Origin: Paenibacillus sp. PL2-23
GTDB taxonomy: Bacteria; Bacillota; Bacilli; Paenibacillales; Paenibacillaceae
Direction: 5' to 3'
Length of the DNA: 64,000 nucleotides
NCBI RefSeq assembly: GCF_040834005.1
Contig: NZ_CP162129.1
Span: 2,876,001-2,940,000, forward strand
The translations under genes and the position numbers were made by a program. The notes under the pieces are model-generated. The model was given only the letters and a program-made list of their open reading frames with translations. It was not told the origin of the DNA and made no database searches. Positions within the stretch are counted from its first letter, which is position 1, and every line of letters begins with the position of its first letter. This document shows, in pieces, positions 25,623-34,760 of this stretch.

Positions 25623-26273
25623 GTGCTGGATACCATTCTGAGCTGGCTGCCGTTCCTTGGGCAAGGCGCGCTGGTGACCATTAAGATTACGCTGCTCTCG
25701 GGCTGCGTCGCGATGGTGTTCGCGATGCTGTCAGGATTAGGACGACTGTCCTCGATTCCTCCAATTCGCTGGCTGTCGATCGGGTACATAGAGCTGTTCC
25801 GCGCGGCTTCGCTGCTAGTGCTGCTATTCTGGGTATACTTTGCGCTGCCAATGGCGGGACTTGAGCTGTCCAAAACCTGGTCGGCGGTGCTGGCTATCGG
25901 ATTAAATATTGGAGCGTATGGCGGAGAGATCGTGAGGAGCTCCATCCAGGCGGTTCCGCGGGGCCAATATGAAGCATCCATTGCGCTTAATTTGTCCCCT
26001 TACCGGCGGCTGACGCAAATCGTGCTGCCGCAGGCGATTGTGCGGATGCTGCCGCCAATGGGCAATTTGTGGATCGAAATGCTGAAGTCAACATCCCTTG
26101 TCTTCTTCATTACGATGTCAGATTTGACCTATGAGGCGATGATTCTGCGCAACAATTATTATTCGGATACGCCGGTCATCTTCGGCCTGCTGCTCCTAAT
26201 TTATTATTTGCTCTCCACCTGCATTTCGCTGCCCATCTCATGGCTGGAGCGCAAGATGACAGTGTGGAGGTGA
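25623..26273 (+). CDS. ehuC: Ectoine-type ABC transporter permease EhuC
   Basis: This 216-residue inner-membrane permease belongs to the polar amino acid (HisMQ) family, with the EAA loop YEASIALNLSPYRRLTQIVLPQAIVRMLPPMGN. It starts one base after the ehuB stop, so it is coupled. It pairs with EhuD to form the channel energised by EhuA. Confidence 0.9.
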   Translation: MLDTILSWLPFLGQGALVTIKITLLSGCVAMVFAMLSGLGRLSSIPPIRWLSIGYIELFRAASLLVLLFWVYFALPMAGLELSKTWSAVLAIGLNIGAYGGEIVRSSIQAVPRGQYEASIALNLSPYRRLTQIVLPQAIVRMLPPMGNLWIEMLKSTSLVFFITMSDLTYEAMILRNNYYSDTPVIFGLLLLIYYLLSTCISLPISWLERKMTVWR

Positions 26274-26282
26274 CGCAGCGAT

Positions 26283-26945
26283 ATGTGGAATTGGGAGTAC
26301 GCAGGTGAAGTAGCAGGCATTCTGCTGAAGGCGGTGCCGAACGTCCTGCTTGCCACCTTATGCGGCTTTGTGCTGGCAGCCGTGCTTGGCTTGGCATTCG
26401 CAGCGCTGCTTCGTTCGCGCTTCAAGCTGATTAGCCGTACGACAGCGGCAATCGTTCATTTTATTCGCAGCACGCCGCTGCTCGTCCAATTGTTTTTTCT
26501 CTATTACAGCTTGCCCATGCTGACACCGTTGTCGATGTCAGCGTTTGTAACAGGGGTTATCGGGCTCGGGCTGCATTACGCAACTTACATGTCCGAGGTG
26601 TATCGCTCTGGCATTGACGGTGTGCCGAAGGGGCAATGGGAGGCGGCAACTGCGCTGAACCTGTCGAAGAGCCGCACATGGGGTACGGTAATCCTGCCCC
26701 AGGCCATCCCGCCCGTCGTGCCCATAATGGGCAATTATCTCATCGTTATATTCAAGGAAACGCCGACCTTGTCGGCGATCACGTTCATCGAGCTGCTGCT
26801 ACGCGCCAAAAATGAAGTATCGATATCCTTCCGGGTATTCGAGCCTTATACGATTGTTGGCGTTATCTTCATCGCGGGCAGCTTGACCATGTCCCTTGCG
26901 ATTACACAGCTGGAGAAGCGGTGGGCTCGCAACCGGGCATCGTAA
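26283..26945 (+). CDS. ehuD: Ectoine-type ABC transporter permease EhuD
   Basis: This 220-residue HisMQ-type permease has the EAA loop WEAATALNLSKSRTWGTVILPQAIPPVVP and five hydrophobic segments. It lies 9 bases after ehuC. It is the second membrane subunit of the ehu importer. Confidence 0.9.
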   Translation: MWNWEYAGEVAGILLKAVPNVLLATLCGFVLAAVLGLAFAALLRSRFKLISRTTAAIVHFIRSTPLLVQLFFLYYSLPMLTPLSMSAFVTGVIGLGLHYATYMSEVYRSGIDGVPKGQWEAATALNLSKSRTWGTVILPQAIPPVVPIMGNYLIVIFKETPTLSAITFIELLLRAKNEVSISFRVFEPYTIVGVIFIAGSLTMSLAITQLEKRWARNRAS

Positions 26946-26961
26946 AGGAGGCTTTACCAGT

Positions 26962-27789
26962 ATGATCGTTGCACAAGAAAGGGCAGAGGGGATGACGGAG
27001 GCTGCTTCCATCGTCCCCGCGTCTCCCGCGCTTGTCGAATATCGTGGAGTAACCAAACGATTCGGGGAGCTGGAGGTCATTAAGGGCATTGATCTGACCT
27101 TGCACGCCGGGGAGAAGCTGGCCCTCATCGGGCCAAGCGGCTCCGGCAAAACAACGCTTGGTCGGATGCTGATGACGCTGGAGCAGCCCACAAGCGGCAT
27201 GATTGCCATCGACGGGGAGCCGCTCTGGCATCGTAAGAGTAAAAAAGGGGAGCTGCTGCCCGCCAATGAAAAGCATCTTCGGCGGATGAGGGAGAAGGTC
27301 GGTATGGTATTCCAGCATTTCAACCTGTTTCCTCATCTGACGGTCCGGCGCAATGTGACGCTGGCGCTTACGTCCGTGCTGAAGATTGGGACTGAGGAAG
27401 CCAATGCCAGGGCTGAAGCTATGCTGGATAAGGTCGGCTTGTCAACGAAGCTTGATAATTATCCATCACAGCTGTCAGGCGGCCAGAAGCAGCGCGTCGC
27501 TATAGCGCGTGCTCTAGTGATGAGGCCCAAGGTTGTTGTGTTCGACGAGGTAACGTCGGCGCTGGACCCCGAGCTTGTGGGCGAGGTGCTGGAAGTGATT
27601 AAAGAAGTGGCGCTGGAGGGCGAGACGGCGATGATGCTGATTACGCATGAGATGGATTTCGCCAGAGAAGTCGCCGATCGTGTCGTCTTCGGAGCGGAGG
27701 GCCTGATCGTGGAGCAGGGTCCGCCCGCCGAGCTGTTCGATTCGCCGAAGAGCGAACGGCTGCAGGCGTTCTTGAGCCGCTTCCTGTAA
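26962..27789 (+). CDS. ehuA: Ectoine-type ABC transporter ATP-binding protein EhuA
   Basis: This 275-residue ATPase has Walker A GPSGSGKTT, the Q-loop region MVFQHFNLFPHLTV, the signature LSGGQKQRV, Walker B VVVFDEVTSALD and the H-loop ITHEMDFA. ATG 26962 follows AAAGGAGG. The sequence is of the polar amino acid transporter ATPase type and completes the ehuBCDA importer. Confidence 0.9.
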   Translation: MIVAQERAEGMTEAASIVPASPALVEYRGVTKRFGELEVIKGIDLTLHAGEKLALIGPSGSGKTTLGRMLMTLEQPTSGMIAIDGEPLWHRKSKKGELLPANEKHLRRMREKVGMVFQHFNLFPHLTVRRNVTLALTSVLKIGTEEANARAEAMLDKVGLSTKLDNYPSQLSGGQKQRVAIARALVMRPKVVVFDEVTSALDPELVGEVLEVIKEVALEGETAMMLITHEMDFAREVADRVVFGAEGLIVEQGPPAELFDSPKSERLQAFLSRFL

Positions 27790-27815
27790 GCCAAGACGTT
27801 TGGAGGAATGATCCA

Positions 27816-28337
27816 TTGATTGACCATAAAACGATAACACTCGACTATCAAAAGCCGGAAGCTGCCGATGGCCATGCGGTATGGAAGCTCGTCAAGCGCT
27901 CCGGCGGCCTGGATGTCAATACATCGTACGCCTATATTCTTCTGTGCGATCAATTCCGAGACACATGCTGCGTAGGTAAGCAGGAGGAGCGGACGCTCGG
28001 GTTTGTCTCCGCCTTCCGCAAGCCATCTGAGCCGAATACGCTGTTCGTCTGGCAGATTGCGGTAGATCCCATTCTTCGGGGCAACGGCATTGCCAGCAAG
28101 CTGCTGGCTGAGGTGCTGCGACGGGACGACAACGCGGACATTCAATATGTTGAAGCAACGATTGGTCCAGACAACATCGCTTCGCGGCAGCTGTTCCTTC
28201 GTTTGGCCAAAACCTTTGGCGCGGAATGCGCCATCTCGGAGTTGTACGGTGAAGAGCTGTTCCCGGAGGCGCATGACGCAGAGCTTCTATTCCGCATCGG
28301 ACCGCTGCGGCGGGGAGCAGGACGACTGGAAAACTAA
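27816..28337 (+). CDS. ectA: L-2,4-diaminobutyrate N-acetyltransferase
   Basis: This 173-residue GNAT acetylates L-2,4-diaminobutyrate to N-gamma-acetyl-diaminobutyrate, the second step of ectoine synthesis. It shows the EctA hallmarks SGGLDVNTSYAYILLCDQF near the N-terminus and the acetyl-CoA loop LRGNGIASKLL. The TTG start at 27816 follows TGGAGGAATGATCCA. It lies between ehuA and ectB in one operon. Confidence 0.93.
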   Translation: MIDHKTITLDYQKPEAADGHAVWKLVKRSGGLDVNTSYAYILLCDQFRDTCCVGKQEERTLGFVSAFRKPSEPNTLFVWQIAVDPILRGNGIASKLLAEVLRRDDNADIQYVEATIGPDNIASRQLFLRLAKTFGAECAISELYGEELFPEAHDAELLFRIGPLRRGAGRLEN

Positions 28338-28358
28338 AGAATATCAGGAGGAGGAGAT

Positions 28359-29678
28359 ATGACTATGAACGCAATCAAACAAGAGAGCAACAAGAGTAAG
28401 CTGCAGGTGTTCGACCAACTGGAATCCGAGGTGCGCAGCTATTGCCGCAGCTTCAAAACGGTGTTCACCAAGGCAAGCAACGCCAAGCTGATGGATCGCG
28501 ACAATCGGGAATTCATTGACTTCTTCGCCGGTGCCGGCGCTCTTAACTACGGTCATAACAACAGCCGGATTCGCGCCAAGCTGATTGAATATTTGATGGA
28601 GGACGGCATCACCCATAGCTTGGACATGGCTACTGAGGCCAAGGAAAGGTTCCTGCTGAAATTCCAGGAGACGATTCTTGCGCCGCGCGGACTTTCCTAC
28701 AAGGTGATGTTCCCGGGACCAACCGGAACAAACTCGGTGGAAAGCGCTATGAAGATCGCACGCAAGGTGACGGGACGCTCGAACGTCGTCTGCTTCACCA
28801 ATGCCTTCCATGGCATGTCGCTGGGCTCGCTGGCGGCGACGGGCAACGCGTTCAAGCGGGGAGGAGCTGGCGTTCCGCTGAACGGAACGACATTCCTGCC
28901 GTACGACGGATATCTTGGACCGCTGGTGGATACAACCTCTCTGCTGGAGAAAATGCTGCAGGATCCAGGCAGCGGCCTGGACCTGCCGGCTGCCGTCATT
29001 CTGGAGACGCTTCAGGGAGAGGGCGGCCTCAATAGCGCCAGCGACAAATGGCTTCGGAATTTGGAGCGAATCTGCCGCGAGCACGGCATTCTGCTCATTG
29101 TAGATGACGTGCAAATGGGCTGCGGCCGCACGGGCACCTTCTTCAGCTTCGAGAAGACTGGCATTGAGCCGGATATCATCTGTATGTCCAAGTCGATCGG
29201 CGGCTACGGGCTGCCTATGGCTCTGACGCTGTTGAAGCCGGAGCATGATATCTGGAATCCCGGCGAGCATAACGGCACGTTCCGCGGCAACAACCTTGGC
29301 TTTGTTGCGGCAACGGAGGCGCTTCATTATTGGAAGGACCGCGAGCTGGAGAACCGGATAAGCGAGCATGCCAGCACGGTGTCCACCTTCCTCGGCAAGA
29401 TGGCGTCCCGCTATAGCGGCAAAATTATGGAGGTTCGCGGAAAAGGTTTGATTCAGGGACTGGTGTTCAAGCAGCCGGCCGATGCCGGCAAGCTATGCGC
29501 CGCATGCTTCGAGAAGGGCTTGATTATGGAAACCTCCGGCCCGAATGACGAGGTTGCGAAGCTCATGCCGCCTCTGACGATCGAGACATCCGTATTGAAG
29601 GACGGTCTTGCCAAGCTGGAGGCGGCGTTGCAGCAAGTATTCGAGCCAGCTCTTGCCAAAGCGGGAGCGACCTCTTAA
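28359..29678 (+). CDS. ectB: Diaminobutyrate-2-oxoglutarate transaminase
   Basis: This 439-residue class III PLP aminotransferase makes L-2,4-diaminobutyrate from aspartate semialdehyde, the first ectoine step. Visible features: the EctB-type N-terminus (FESEVRSYCRSF-like), the FFAGAGALNYGHNN block, the PLP region LIVDDVQMGCGRTG and the Schiff-base lysine in ICMSKSIGGYG. It follows ectA by 21 bases with an AGGAGGAGG ribosome-binding site, suggesting strong translation. Confidence 0.94.
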   Translation: MTMNAIKQESNKSKLQVFDQLESEVRSYCRSFKTVFTKASNAKLMDRDNREFIDFFAGAGALNYGHNNSRIRAKLIEYLMEDGITHSLDMATEAKERFLLKFQETILAPRGLSYKVMFPGPTGTNSVESAMKIARKVTGRSNVVCFTNAFHGMSLGSLAATGNAFKRGGAGVPLNGTTFLPYDGYLGPLVDTTSLLEKMLQDPGSGLDLPAAVILETLQGEGGLNSASDKWLRNLERICREHGILLIVDDVQMGCGRTGTFFSFEKTGIEPDIICMSKSIGGYGLPMALTLLKPEHDIWNPGEHNGTFRGNNLGFVAATEALHYWKDRELENRISEHASTVSTFLGKMASRYSGKIMEVRGKGLIQGLVFKQPADAGKLCAACFEKGLIMETSGPNDEVAKLMPPLTIETSVLKDGLAKLEAALQQVFEPALAKAGATS

Positions 29679-29707
29679 CTTATATTCAGGAAGGCGGAAC
29701 AAGGACT

Positions 29708-30100
29708 ATGATCGTGAAAAACCTGGATGACATCATCCATACACAGGACGATATTGACACATTGACATGGAATTCCAGAAGACTTCTGCTCAAGAAGGAT
29801 GGCATGGGCTTCTCGATGCACGACACTATTATTAAGGCTGGAACAGAGACGCTGATCTGGTATCGCAACCATGTGGAAGCCGTGTACTGCATTGAAGGTG
29901 AAGGCGAGATTGAAGTGATCGGCGGCGAGACGTACGCCATTAAGCCAGGCACGCTGTACGCGCTCGACGGGCACGAGAAGCATCTGCTGCGCGCCCAATC
30001 CCAATTGCGTATGGTGTGCGTATTCAACCCGCCGTTAACCGGAGCCGAGGTGCATGACAAGGACGGCGTCTATCCTATTCTGGAAGAGACGCAGGCGTAA
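29708..30100 (+). CDS. ectC: L-ectoine synthase
   Basis: This 130-residue cupin enzyme cyclises N-gamma-acetyl-diaminobutyrate to ectoine. It begins MIVKNLDDIIHTQDDIDT and carries the cupin pieces WYRNHVEAVYCIEGEGEIE and LDGHEKHLLRA that form the iron site. The length equals that of known EctC proteins. It sits between ectB and ectD. Confidence 0.95.
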   Translation: MIVKNLDDIIHTQDDIDTLTWNSRRLLLKKDGMGFSMHDTIIKAGTETLIWYRNHVEAVYCIEGEGEIEVIGGETYAIKPGTLYALDGHEKHLLRAQSQLRMVCVFNPPLTGAEVHDKDGVYPILEETQA

Positions 30101-30154
30101 GCTGGACGTTGAGTGGCCGTTAAACCAAATCAAATCGAAATGGAGATGCATACA

Positions 30155-31036
30155 ATGAGCCAAAAATTAGCACAAGAGGACCGTTACCCATCCCGTATTG
30201 CCGCACAGCCGGAGCGTTTGGAGCGCAAGGATCCCGTGGTGTACAGCAAGTGGACGCCGGATAGCCCGCTGACCCAGGAGCAAGCCGCATTTTATGAAAA
30301 AAACGGTTATTTGTTCCTCGAAAACTTCTTCACAGAGTCTGAGGTCAACGTATGGCGTGAAGAGCTGAACCGGCTGCAGGCCTCGTACCGCGAGCAAGAG
30401 GCTTCCCATGTCATTCGCGAGCCGCAAAGCAAAGAGGTCCGCTCGATATTCGCGGTACATGATAACAACGATATATTCCAGGCCTTGTCGAAGCAGGCCA
30501 AGCTGACGGCAATCACGAACTTCCTGCTGGGCTCGGACACGTATATTCATCAGTCCCGCATCAATTATAAGCCAGGATTTACGGGCAAGGAATTTTATTG
30601 GCATTCGGACTTCGAAACGTGGCATGTCGAGGATGGCATGCCTGCGATGCGGGCATTAAGCTGCTCCATCGCGCTGACGGATAATCATCCCTTCAACGGT
30701 CCCCTAATGATTATTCCAGGCTCGCACAAAACCTTCGTGGCATGTGTCGGCCAAACGCCGGATGACCACTTCAAGGAATCGCTGCGCAAGCAGGAATATG
30801 GCGTGCCGGATCAGGAAAGCTTGGCTGCTCTGGCGGAGAAGCATGGCATTGAGATGCCAGTTGGCAAAGCGGGCTCTGTCCTGTTGTTCGATTGCAACGT
30901 GCTGCATGGCTCCTCCAGCAATATTTCGCCGTATCCTCGCAGCAATGTCTTTATGGTATACAACAGTGTGGAAAACAAGCTAAACGATCCATACTCCGGC
31001 CAAAAGCCGAGACCTGGCTATATCGCAACACGATAA
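30155..31036 (+). CDS. ectD: Ectoine hydroxylase
   Basis: This 293-residue Fe(II)/2-oxoglutarate dioxygenase makes 5-hydroxyectoine. It shows the EctD signature region (FYWHSDFETWHVEDGMP) with the His-x-Asp iron ligands, the distal histidine in CNVLHGSSSN and the 2-oxoglutarate arginine in SPYPRSN. ATG 30155 (MSQKLAQEDRYPSR) has GGAG 9 bases upstream and agrees with family N-termini; an in-frame GTG at 30113 is less likely. It completes ectABCD. Confidence 0.93.
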   Translation: MSQKLAQEDRYPSRIAAQPERLERKDPVVYSKWTPDSPLTQEQAAFYEKNGYLFLENFFTESEVNVWREELNRLQASYREQEASHVIREPQSKEVRSIFAVHDNNDIFQALSKQAKLTAITNFLLGSDTYIHQSRINYKPGFTGKEFYWHSDFETWHVEDGMPAMRALSCSIALTDNHPFNGPLMIIPGSHKTFVACVGQTPDDHFKESLRKQEYGVPDQESLAALAEKHGIEMPVGKAGSVLLFDCNVLHGSSSNISPYPRSNVFMVYNSVENKLNDPYSGQKPRPGYIATR

Positions 31037-31040
31037 TCTC

Positions 31041-31562
31041 ATGAATCCGGTCTGGATTATCGCCTTAATACTCGGCATTAATATGACATATGTCTCGATA
31101 TTTACACTGCGGCTCATTCTCGTCATTAAAGGCAAACGATTAGCGGCATCGCTTATTTCCATGGTCGAGGTATTCATCTATTTGATCGGTCTGCAGATCG
31201 TGCTGGACAATTTGTCCAGTCCGATCTACATAGCCGCTTATTGTGTCGGCTTCGGACTCGGCGTGTTCCTGGGGAGCAAGATCGAAGAGGCACTGGCGCT
31301 GGGCTATTCTGTGGTACAAGTCATTGCCGACACCGTGAATACAAGCCTGCCGGACCAGCTGCGGGCAAGCGGCTATGGGGTGACGGTCTGGCAAGGCGAA
31401 GGCCGCAGCGGTCCGCGACTCGTTATGCAGGTGCTGGTGAAACGAAGCGCGGAGAAGCGCTTGCTGGAAGCAATCTCCGCTACCGCTCCGAAGGCGTTCG
31501 TCATCTCGCACGAGCCGCGCCACTTCAGGGGCGGGTTCTGGGCCAAGCTGCTGGAGAAATAA
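31041..31562 (+). CDS. UPF0316/DUF2179 membrane protein (YebE-like)
   Basis: This 173-residue protein has three N-terminal transmembrane helices (DUF5698-like: LRLILVIKGKRLAASLISMVEVFIYL) and a C-terminal DUF2179 domain (GYGVTVWQGEGRSGPRLVMQVLVKR). It starts four bases after ectD and probably belongs to the same transcript, although homologues are found far from ectoine genes. DUF2179 domains are thought to bind small ligands. A terminator follows. Confidence 0.85.
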   Translation: MNPVWIIALILGINMTYVSIFTLRLILVIKGKRLAASLISMVEVFIYLIGLQIVLDNLSSPIYIAAYCVGFGLGVFLGSKIEEALALGYSVVQVIADTVNTSLPDQLRASGYGVTVWQGEGRSGPRLVMQVLVKRSAEKRLLEAISATAPKAFVISHEPRHFRGGFWAKLLEK

Positions 31563-31571
31563 GAGTCGCGC

Positions 31572-31612
31572 TGAAGCTATCTTCCGCAAGCATGCGGAGG
31601 ATAGCTTTTTTG
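31572..31612 (+). terminator. Terminator of the ehu-ect operon
   Basis: AAGCTATCTTCCGC / GCGGAGGATAGCTT forms a 13-14 base stem with an AAGCAT loop and a T6 run. Confidence 0.85.
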
Positions 31613-31664
31613 CCCATCGGCAGATAGAATAAAATAGATCCAATCATCAGAGAGGGGGAGCTTG

Positions 31665-32123
31665 ATGGAGACTCTCGCAGGTCGATTCCAGCAATCCGTC
31701 ACGCAGCTGAACCGAATGTTTGCTTCTATTATAATAGAGCAGCTGGATACACCGGTGACGATGACTCAGTTGTTCATGCTTCATTGGATCCGGACAAGCG
31801 GCAAGTGCCGCCTGACCATGCTGGCAGACAAGCTGGAGGTAAAGCCGAGCGCCGTTACGGTTATGATTGATCGGCTGGAGAAGGCTGAGCTTGTGCGCCG
31901 CATACACGACGAATCGGATCGCAGAGTCATCCTCGTCGAGCTTACCGAGCATGGTCAACTCCTCATACAGCGCGCCAAAGAGATCAGGGAAGAGATGATC
32001 GGCGCATATCTCAGCCAGCTGGATGAGGGAGAAGCCCGAATCGTAACGGAAGTGCTGGAGAAGATGGTTCGCAGCATGCAGCAGGCTCCTACCCATCCAC
32101 AACCTTACAATAAGAACACTTGA
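31665..32123 (+). CDS. MarR-family transcriptional regulator
   Basis: This 152-residue winged-helix protein has the MarR core: recognition helix KPSAVTVMIDRLEKAELVRR and wing DESDRRVILVELTEHG. ATG 31665 follows GAGGGGGAG. It lies directly after the ectoine operon and may regulate it, as EctR does in other bacteria, but it could equally control an unrelated target. The nearest palindrome of suitable shape is at 24496. Confidence 0.85.
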   Translation: METLAGRFQQSVTQLNRMFASIIIEQLDTPVTMTQLFMLHWIRTSGKCRLTMLADKLEVKPSAVTVMIDRLEKAELVRRIHDESDRRVILVELTEHGQLLIQRAKEIREEMIGAYLSQLDEGEARIVTEVLEKMVRSMQQAPTHPQPYNKNT

Positions 32124-32189
32124 TCGTATTGGGCGATGATGGTAGACTAATGAAAGGATTGGGAAAACTGGGGGGCGGTGAAGTGCATA

Positions 32190-32984
32190 ATGGGTTCGAC
32201 CGAGATGGAACAGATATTGGCATATATTCAAGACCATATTGAAGATCCGCTGCCGCTTGCGAGGCTAGCCGAGCAGGCGTCGTACAGCCCATATCACTTT
32301 ACCCGCTTATTCAAGGACAAGATGGGCATCTCGCCTATGTATTACGTCTCTGCTCTTCGGCTGCAGAAGGCGAAGGAGCTGCTGCTTAACAGCTCGCTTA
32401 GCATTCGGGACATTGGCATGGAGATTGGCCAGCAGAGCCTTGGCACCTTCACCACCCGATTCACGCAGAAGGTCGGAATGACACCGGCTCAGTTCCGCAA
32501 CACTGCGGAGAGTGCCGGACAATATTTGTCCCTGCTGCAGGAGCTGAAGGATTGGCGCACATCTGATCTATTAGCCCCGCAGCATGCAACGGTTCGAGGA
32601 GCCGTTACAAGCGAATTTGCGTTCGAGGGCGTTGTATTAATCGGCCTGTTCCCTAAGCCTATTCCGGAGGGTCTGCCCCTGTACGGCACATTGCTTGGAG
32701 CGTTGGGGGAGTTCGTCATTCCGAATGTGAAGCCGGGCATCTATTATGTGATGGCGACGACGATTTCGTGGGGCACAGAGGCGAAGCGCATGCTGCTTCC
32801 ACAGACAACGCTGCGTTCGCGCTCGAAGACAGCTATTGTCGTTGGAGCAGGCGAAGAGCTGCCCGCGCTGGATGTCTCGCTGCATCCGCCAAGCCTCATT
32901 GATCCGCCTATTCTCATTTCGCTTCCCGTGCTGATGAACCGGTTTCTGGGGCGAGTGATGCCTGAAGCAAGCCGGGGGCCCTAG
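32190..32984 (+). CDS. AraC-family transcriptional regulator
   Basis: The protein has its helix-turn-helix pair at the N-terminus (LARLAEQASYSPYHFTRLFKDKMG and LSIRDIGMEIGQQSLGTFTTRFTQKVGMTPAQFR) and a C-terminal domain of about 140 residues resembling an effector-sensing domain. ATG 32190 or GTG 32178 could be the start. Gene order suggests it is transcribed separately from the MarR gene; the target is unknown. No feature other than a weak promoter was found in 32,985-33,081. Confidence 0.83.
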   Translation: MGSTEMEQILAYIQDHIEDPLPLARLAEQASYSPYHFTRLFKDKMGISPMYYVSALRLQKAKELLLNSSLSIRDIGMEIGQQSLGTFTTRFTQKVGMTPAQFRNTAESAGQYLSLLQELKDWRTSDLLAPQHATVRGAVTSEFAFEGVVLIGLFPKPIPEGLPLYGTLLGALGEFVIPNVKPGIYYVMATTISWGTEAKRMLLPQTTLRSRSKTAIVVGAGEELPALDVSLHPPSLIDPPILISLPVLMNRFLGRVMPEASRGP

Positions 32985-33013
32985 CATTTTGCATGCTGCA
33001 AACAATTTGGTTA

Positions 33014-33043
33014 TTGAGTTGAATGCTATCTAACGATTATAAT
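33014..33043 (+). promoter_or_regulatory. Sigma-A-type promoter of the ABC-F gene
   Basis: TTGAGT and TATAAT are separated by 18 bases, about 40 bases before the ATG at 33082. Confidence 0.5.
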
Positions 33044-33081
33044 ATAGCGAGTATGAAGTCTAACAGAAAAGGTGTTAATGC

Positions 33082-34638
33082 ATGAGCATATTAAATGTAG
33101 AACGTCTCAGCCACGGCTTTGGAGACCGCGCTATCTTCAATGACGTGTCGTTTCGCTTGCTGAAGGGCGAGCATATCGGTTTGATTGGCGCGAATGGTGA
33201 AGGTAAATCCACGTTTATGAACATTATTACGGGCAAGCTTCAGCCTGATGACGGCAAAGTGGAATGGTCGAAGCGCATGCGCGTCGGTTATCTGGACCAG
33301 CACGCCGTGCTGACCAAAGGCATGACCATTAGAGACGTGCTTAAGGGCGCGTTCCAATACCTGTTCGATATGGAGCAGGAGATGAACGACATGTACGGCA
33401 AGATGGGGGAGGTCTCGCCCGAGGAGCTGGAGCGTCTGCTGGAAGACGTCGGTACGATTCAGGATACGCTGACGAACCAGGATTTCTATATGATCGACGC
33501 CAAGATTGAAGAGACCGCGCGTGGTCTGGGCCTGACCGATATCGGTCTGGACAAGGATGTACACGATCTGAGCGGCGGCCAGCGCACGAAGGTGCTTCTC
33601 GCCAAGCTGTTGCTGGAGAAGCCTGATATTCTGCTCTTGGACGAGCCGACGAACTACTTGGACGAGGTCCATATCGAGTGGCTGAAGCGATACCTGCAAG
33701 AATACGAGAATGCCTTTATCCTCATTTCTCATGATATTCCGTTCCTGAACAGCGTAATTAATCTGATCTACCATATGGAGAATCAGGAGCTGAACCGTTA
33801 CGTTGGAGATTATAACCACTTCCAGCAAGTGTACGAGATGAAGAAGCAGCAGCTGGAGTCCGCATACAAGCGCCAGCAGCAGGAGATTGCGGACCTGAAG
33901 GACTTTGTCGCGCGGAACAAAGCCAGTGTCGCAACCCGTAACATGGCCATGTCCAGACAGAAGAAGCTCGACAAGATGGATGTTATCGAGCTGGCGAAGG
34001 AGAAGCCGAAGCCGCAATTCAGCTTCAAGGAAGGCCGCACCGCCGGCCGTGTGATCTTCGAGACCAACGAGCTCGTGATCGGTTATTCCGAACCGCTGTC
34101 TCGTCCGCTGAACCTGCGAATGGAGCGCGGACAGAAGATTGCGCTCGTCGGCGCCAACGGGATTGGCAAGACGACTCTGCTTCGCAGTATTCTGGGCGAA
34201 ATTCCGGCTGTATCCGGCTCTGTCGAGCTGGGCGACAACCTGGAGATCGGCTACTTCGAGCAAGAATCGAAGGAAGCGAACTATAATACATGTATCGAAG
34301 AGATATGGAACGTATTCCCTTCGTTTACACAATTCGAGGTTCGCGCCGCCCTGGCGAGATGCGGCTTGACCACCAAGCATATCGAAAGCAAAATTACGGT
34401 TCTGAGCGGCGGCGAGAAGGCCAAGGTTCGGCTCTGTAAGCTCATTAACCGCGATACGAACCTGCTGGTGCTCGACGAGCCGACGAACCACTTGGACGTC
34501 GACGCGAAGGAAGAACTGAAGCGAGCGCTCAGGGCGTACAAAGGCAGTATTCTCTTGATCTCTCACGAACCTGAATTCTATCGTGACGTAGTAACCGAAA
34601 CCTGGAATTGCGAGAGCTGGACAACAAAAGTATTCTAA
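33082..34638 (+). CDS. ABC-F family ATPase (YkpA/YbiT-like)
   Basis: This 518-residue soluble protein has two ABC domains: Walker A GANGEGKST and GANGIGKTT, signatures LSGGQRTKV and LSGGEKAKV, Walker B LLLDEPTNYLD and VLDEPTNHLD, joined by the charged interdomain linker (QLESAYKRQQQEIADLKDFVARNKA). ABC-F proteins act on ribosomes, as translation factors or in antibiotic target protection. The linker is not extended, and the C-terminus WNCESWTTKVF resembles housekeeping YkpA, so resistance is not implied. A terminator follows. Confidence 0.9.
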   Translation: MSILNVERLSHGFGDRAIFNDVSFRLLKGEHIGLIGANGEGKSTFMNIITGKLQPDDGKVEWSKRMRVGYLDQHAVLTKGMTIRDVLKGAFQYLFDMEQEMNDMYGKMGEVSPEELERLLEDVGTIQDTLTNQDFYMIDAKIEETARGLGLTDIGLDKDVHDLSGGQRTKVLLAKLLLEKPDILLLDEPTNYLDEVHIEWLKRYLQEYENAFILISHDIPFLNSVINLIYHMENQELNRYVGDYNHFQQVYEMKKQQLESAYKRQQQEIADLKDFVARNKASVATRNMAMSRQKKLDKMDVIELAKEKPKPQFSFKEGRTAGRVIFETNELVIGYSEPLSRPLNLRMERGQKIALVGANGIGKTTLLRSILGEIPAVSGSVELGDNLEIGYFEQESKEANYNTCIEEIWNVFPSFTQFEVRAALARCGLTTKHIESKITVLSGGEKAKVRLCKLINRDTNLLVLDEPTNHLDVDAKEELKRALRAYKGSILLISHEPEFYRDVVTETWNCESWTTKVF

Positions 34639-34657
34639 TGACAATGAATGGTCAACA

Positions 34658-34713
34658 CATAGAAAGCACCTGGCGGGAGAAGAACTCTTGCCGCTGGGGC
34701 TTTCTTTTTTTTG
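34658..34713 (+). terminator. Terminator between the ABC-F gene and the integrase
   Basis: AGAAAGC...GGCGG / GCCGC...GGCTTTCT is followed by a long T run. This is the last chromosomal feature before the array. Confidence 0.85.
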
Positions 34714-34760
34714 CGCTCTTCCTGAATTTGAAAATACAGGTATAATGGAGGTAGCAGGAA

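Noticed and set aside
33082-34638. Antibiotic resistance role for the ABC-F protein
   Set aside because: The interdomain linker is not extended and the sequence resembles the housekeeping YkpA group.
33091-34644. 517-codon open frame on the minus strand opposite the ABC-F gene
   Set aside because: It mirrors the GC-rich coding strand, has no ribosome-binding site and no recognisable family; the plus-strand ABC-F motifs are perfect.
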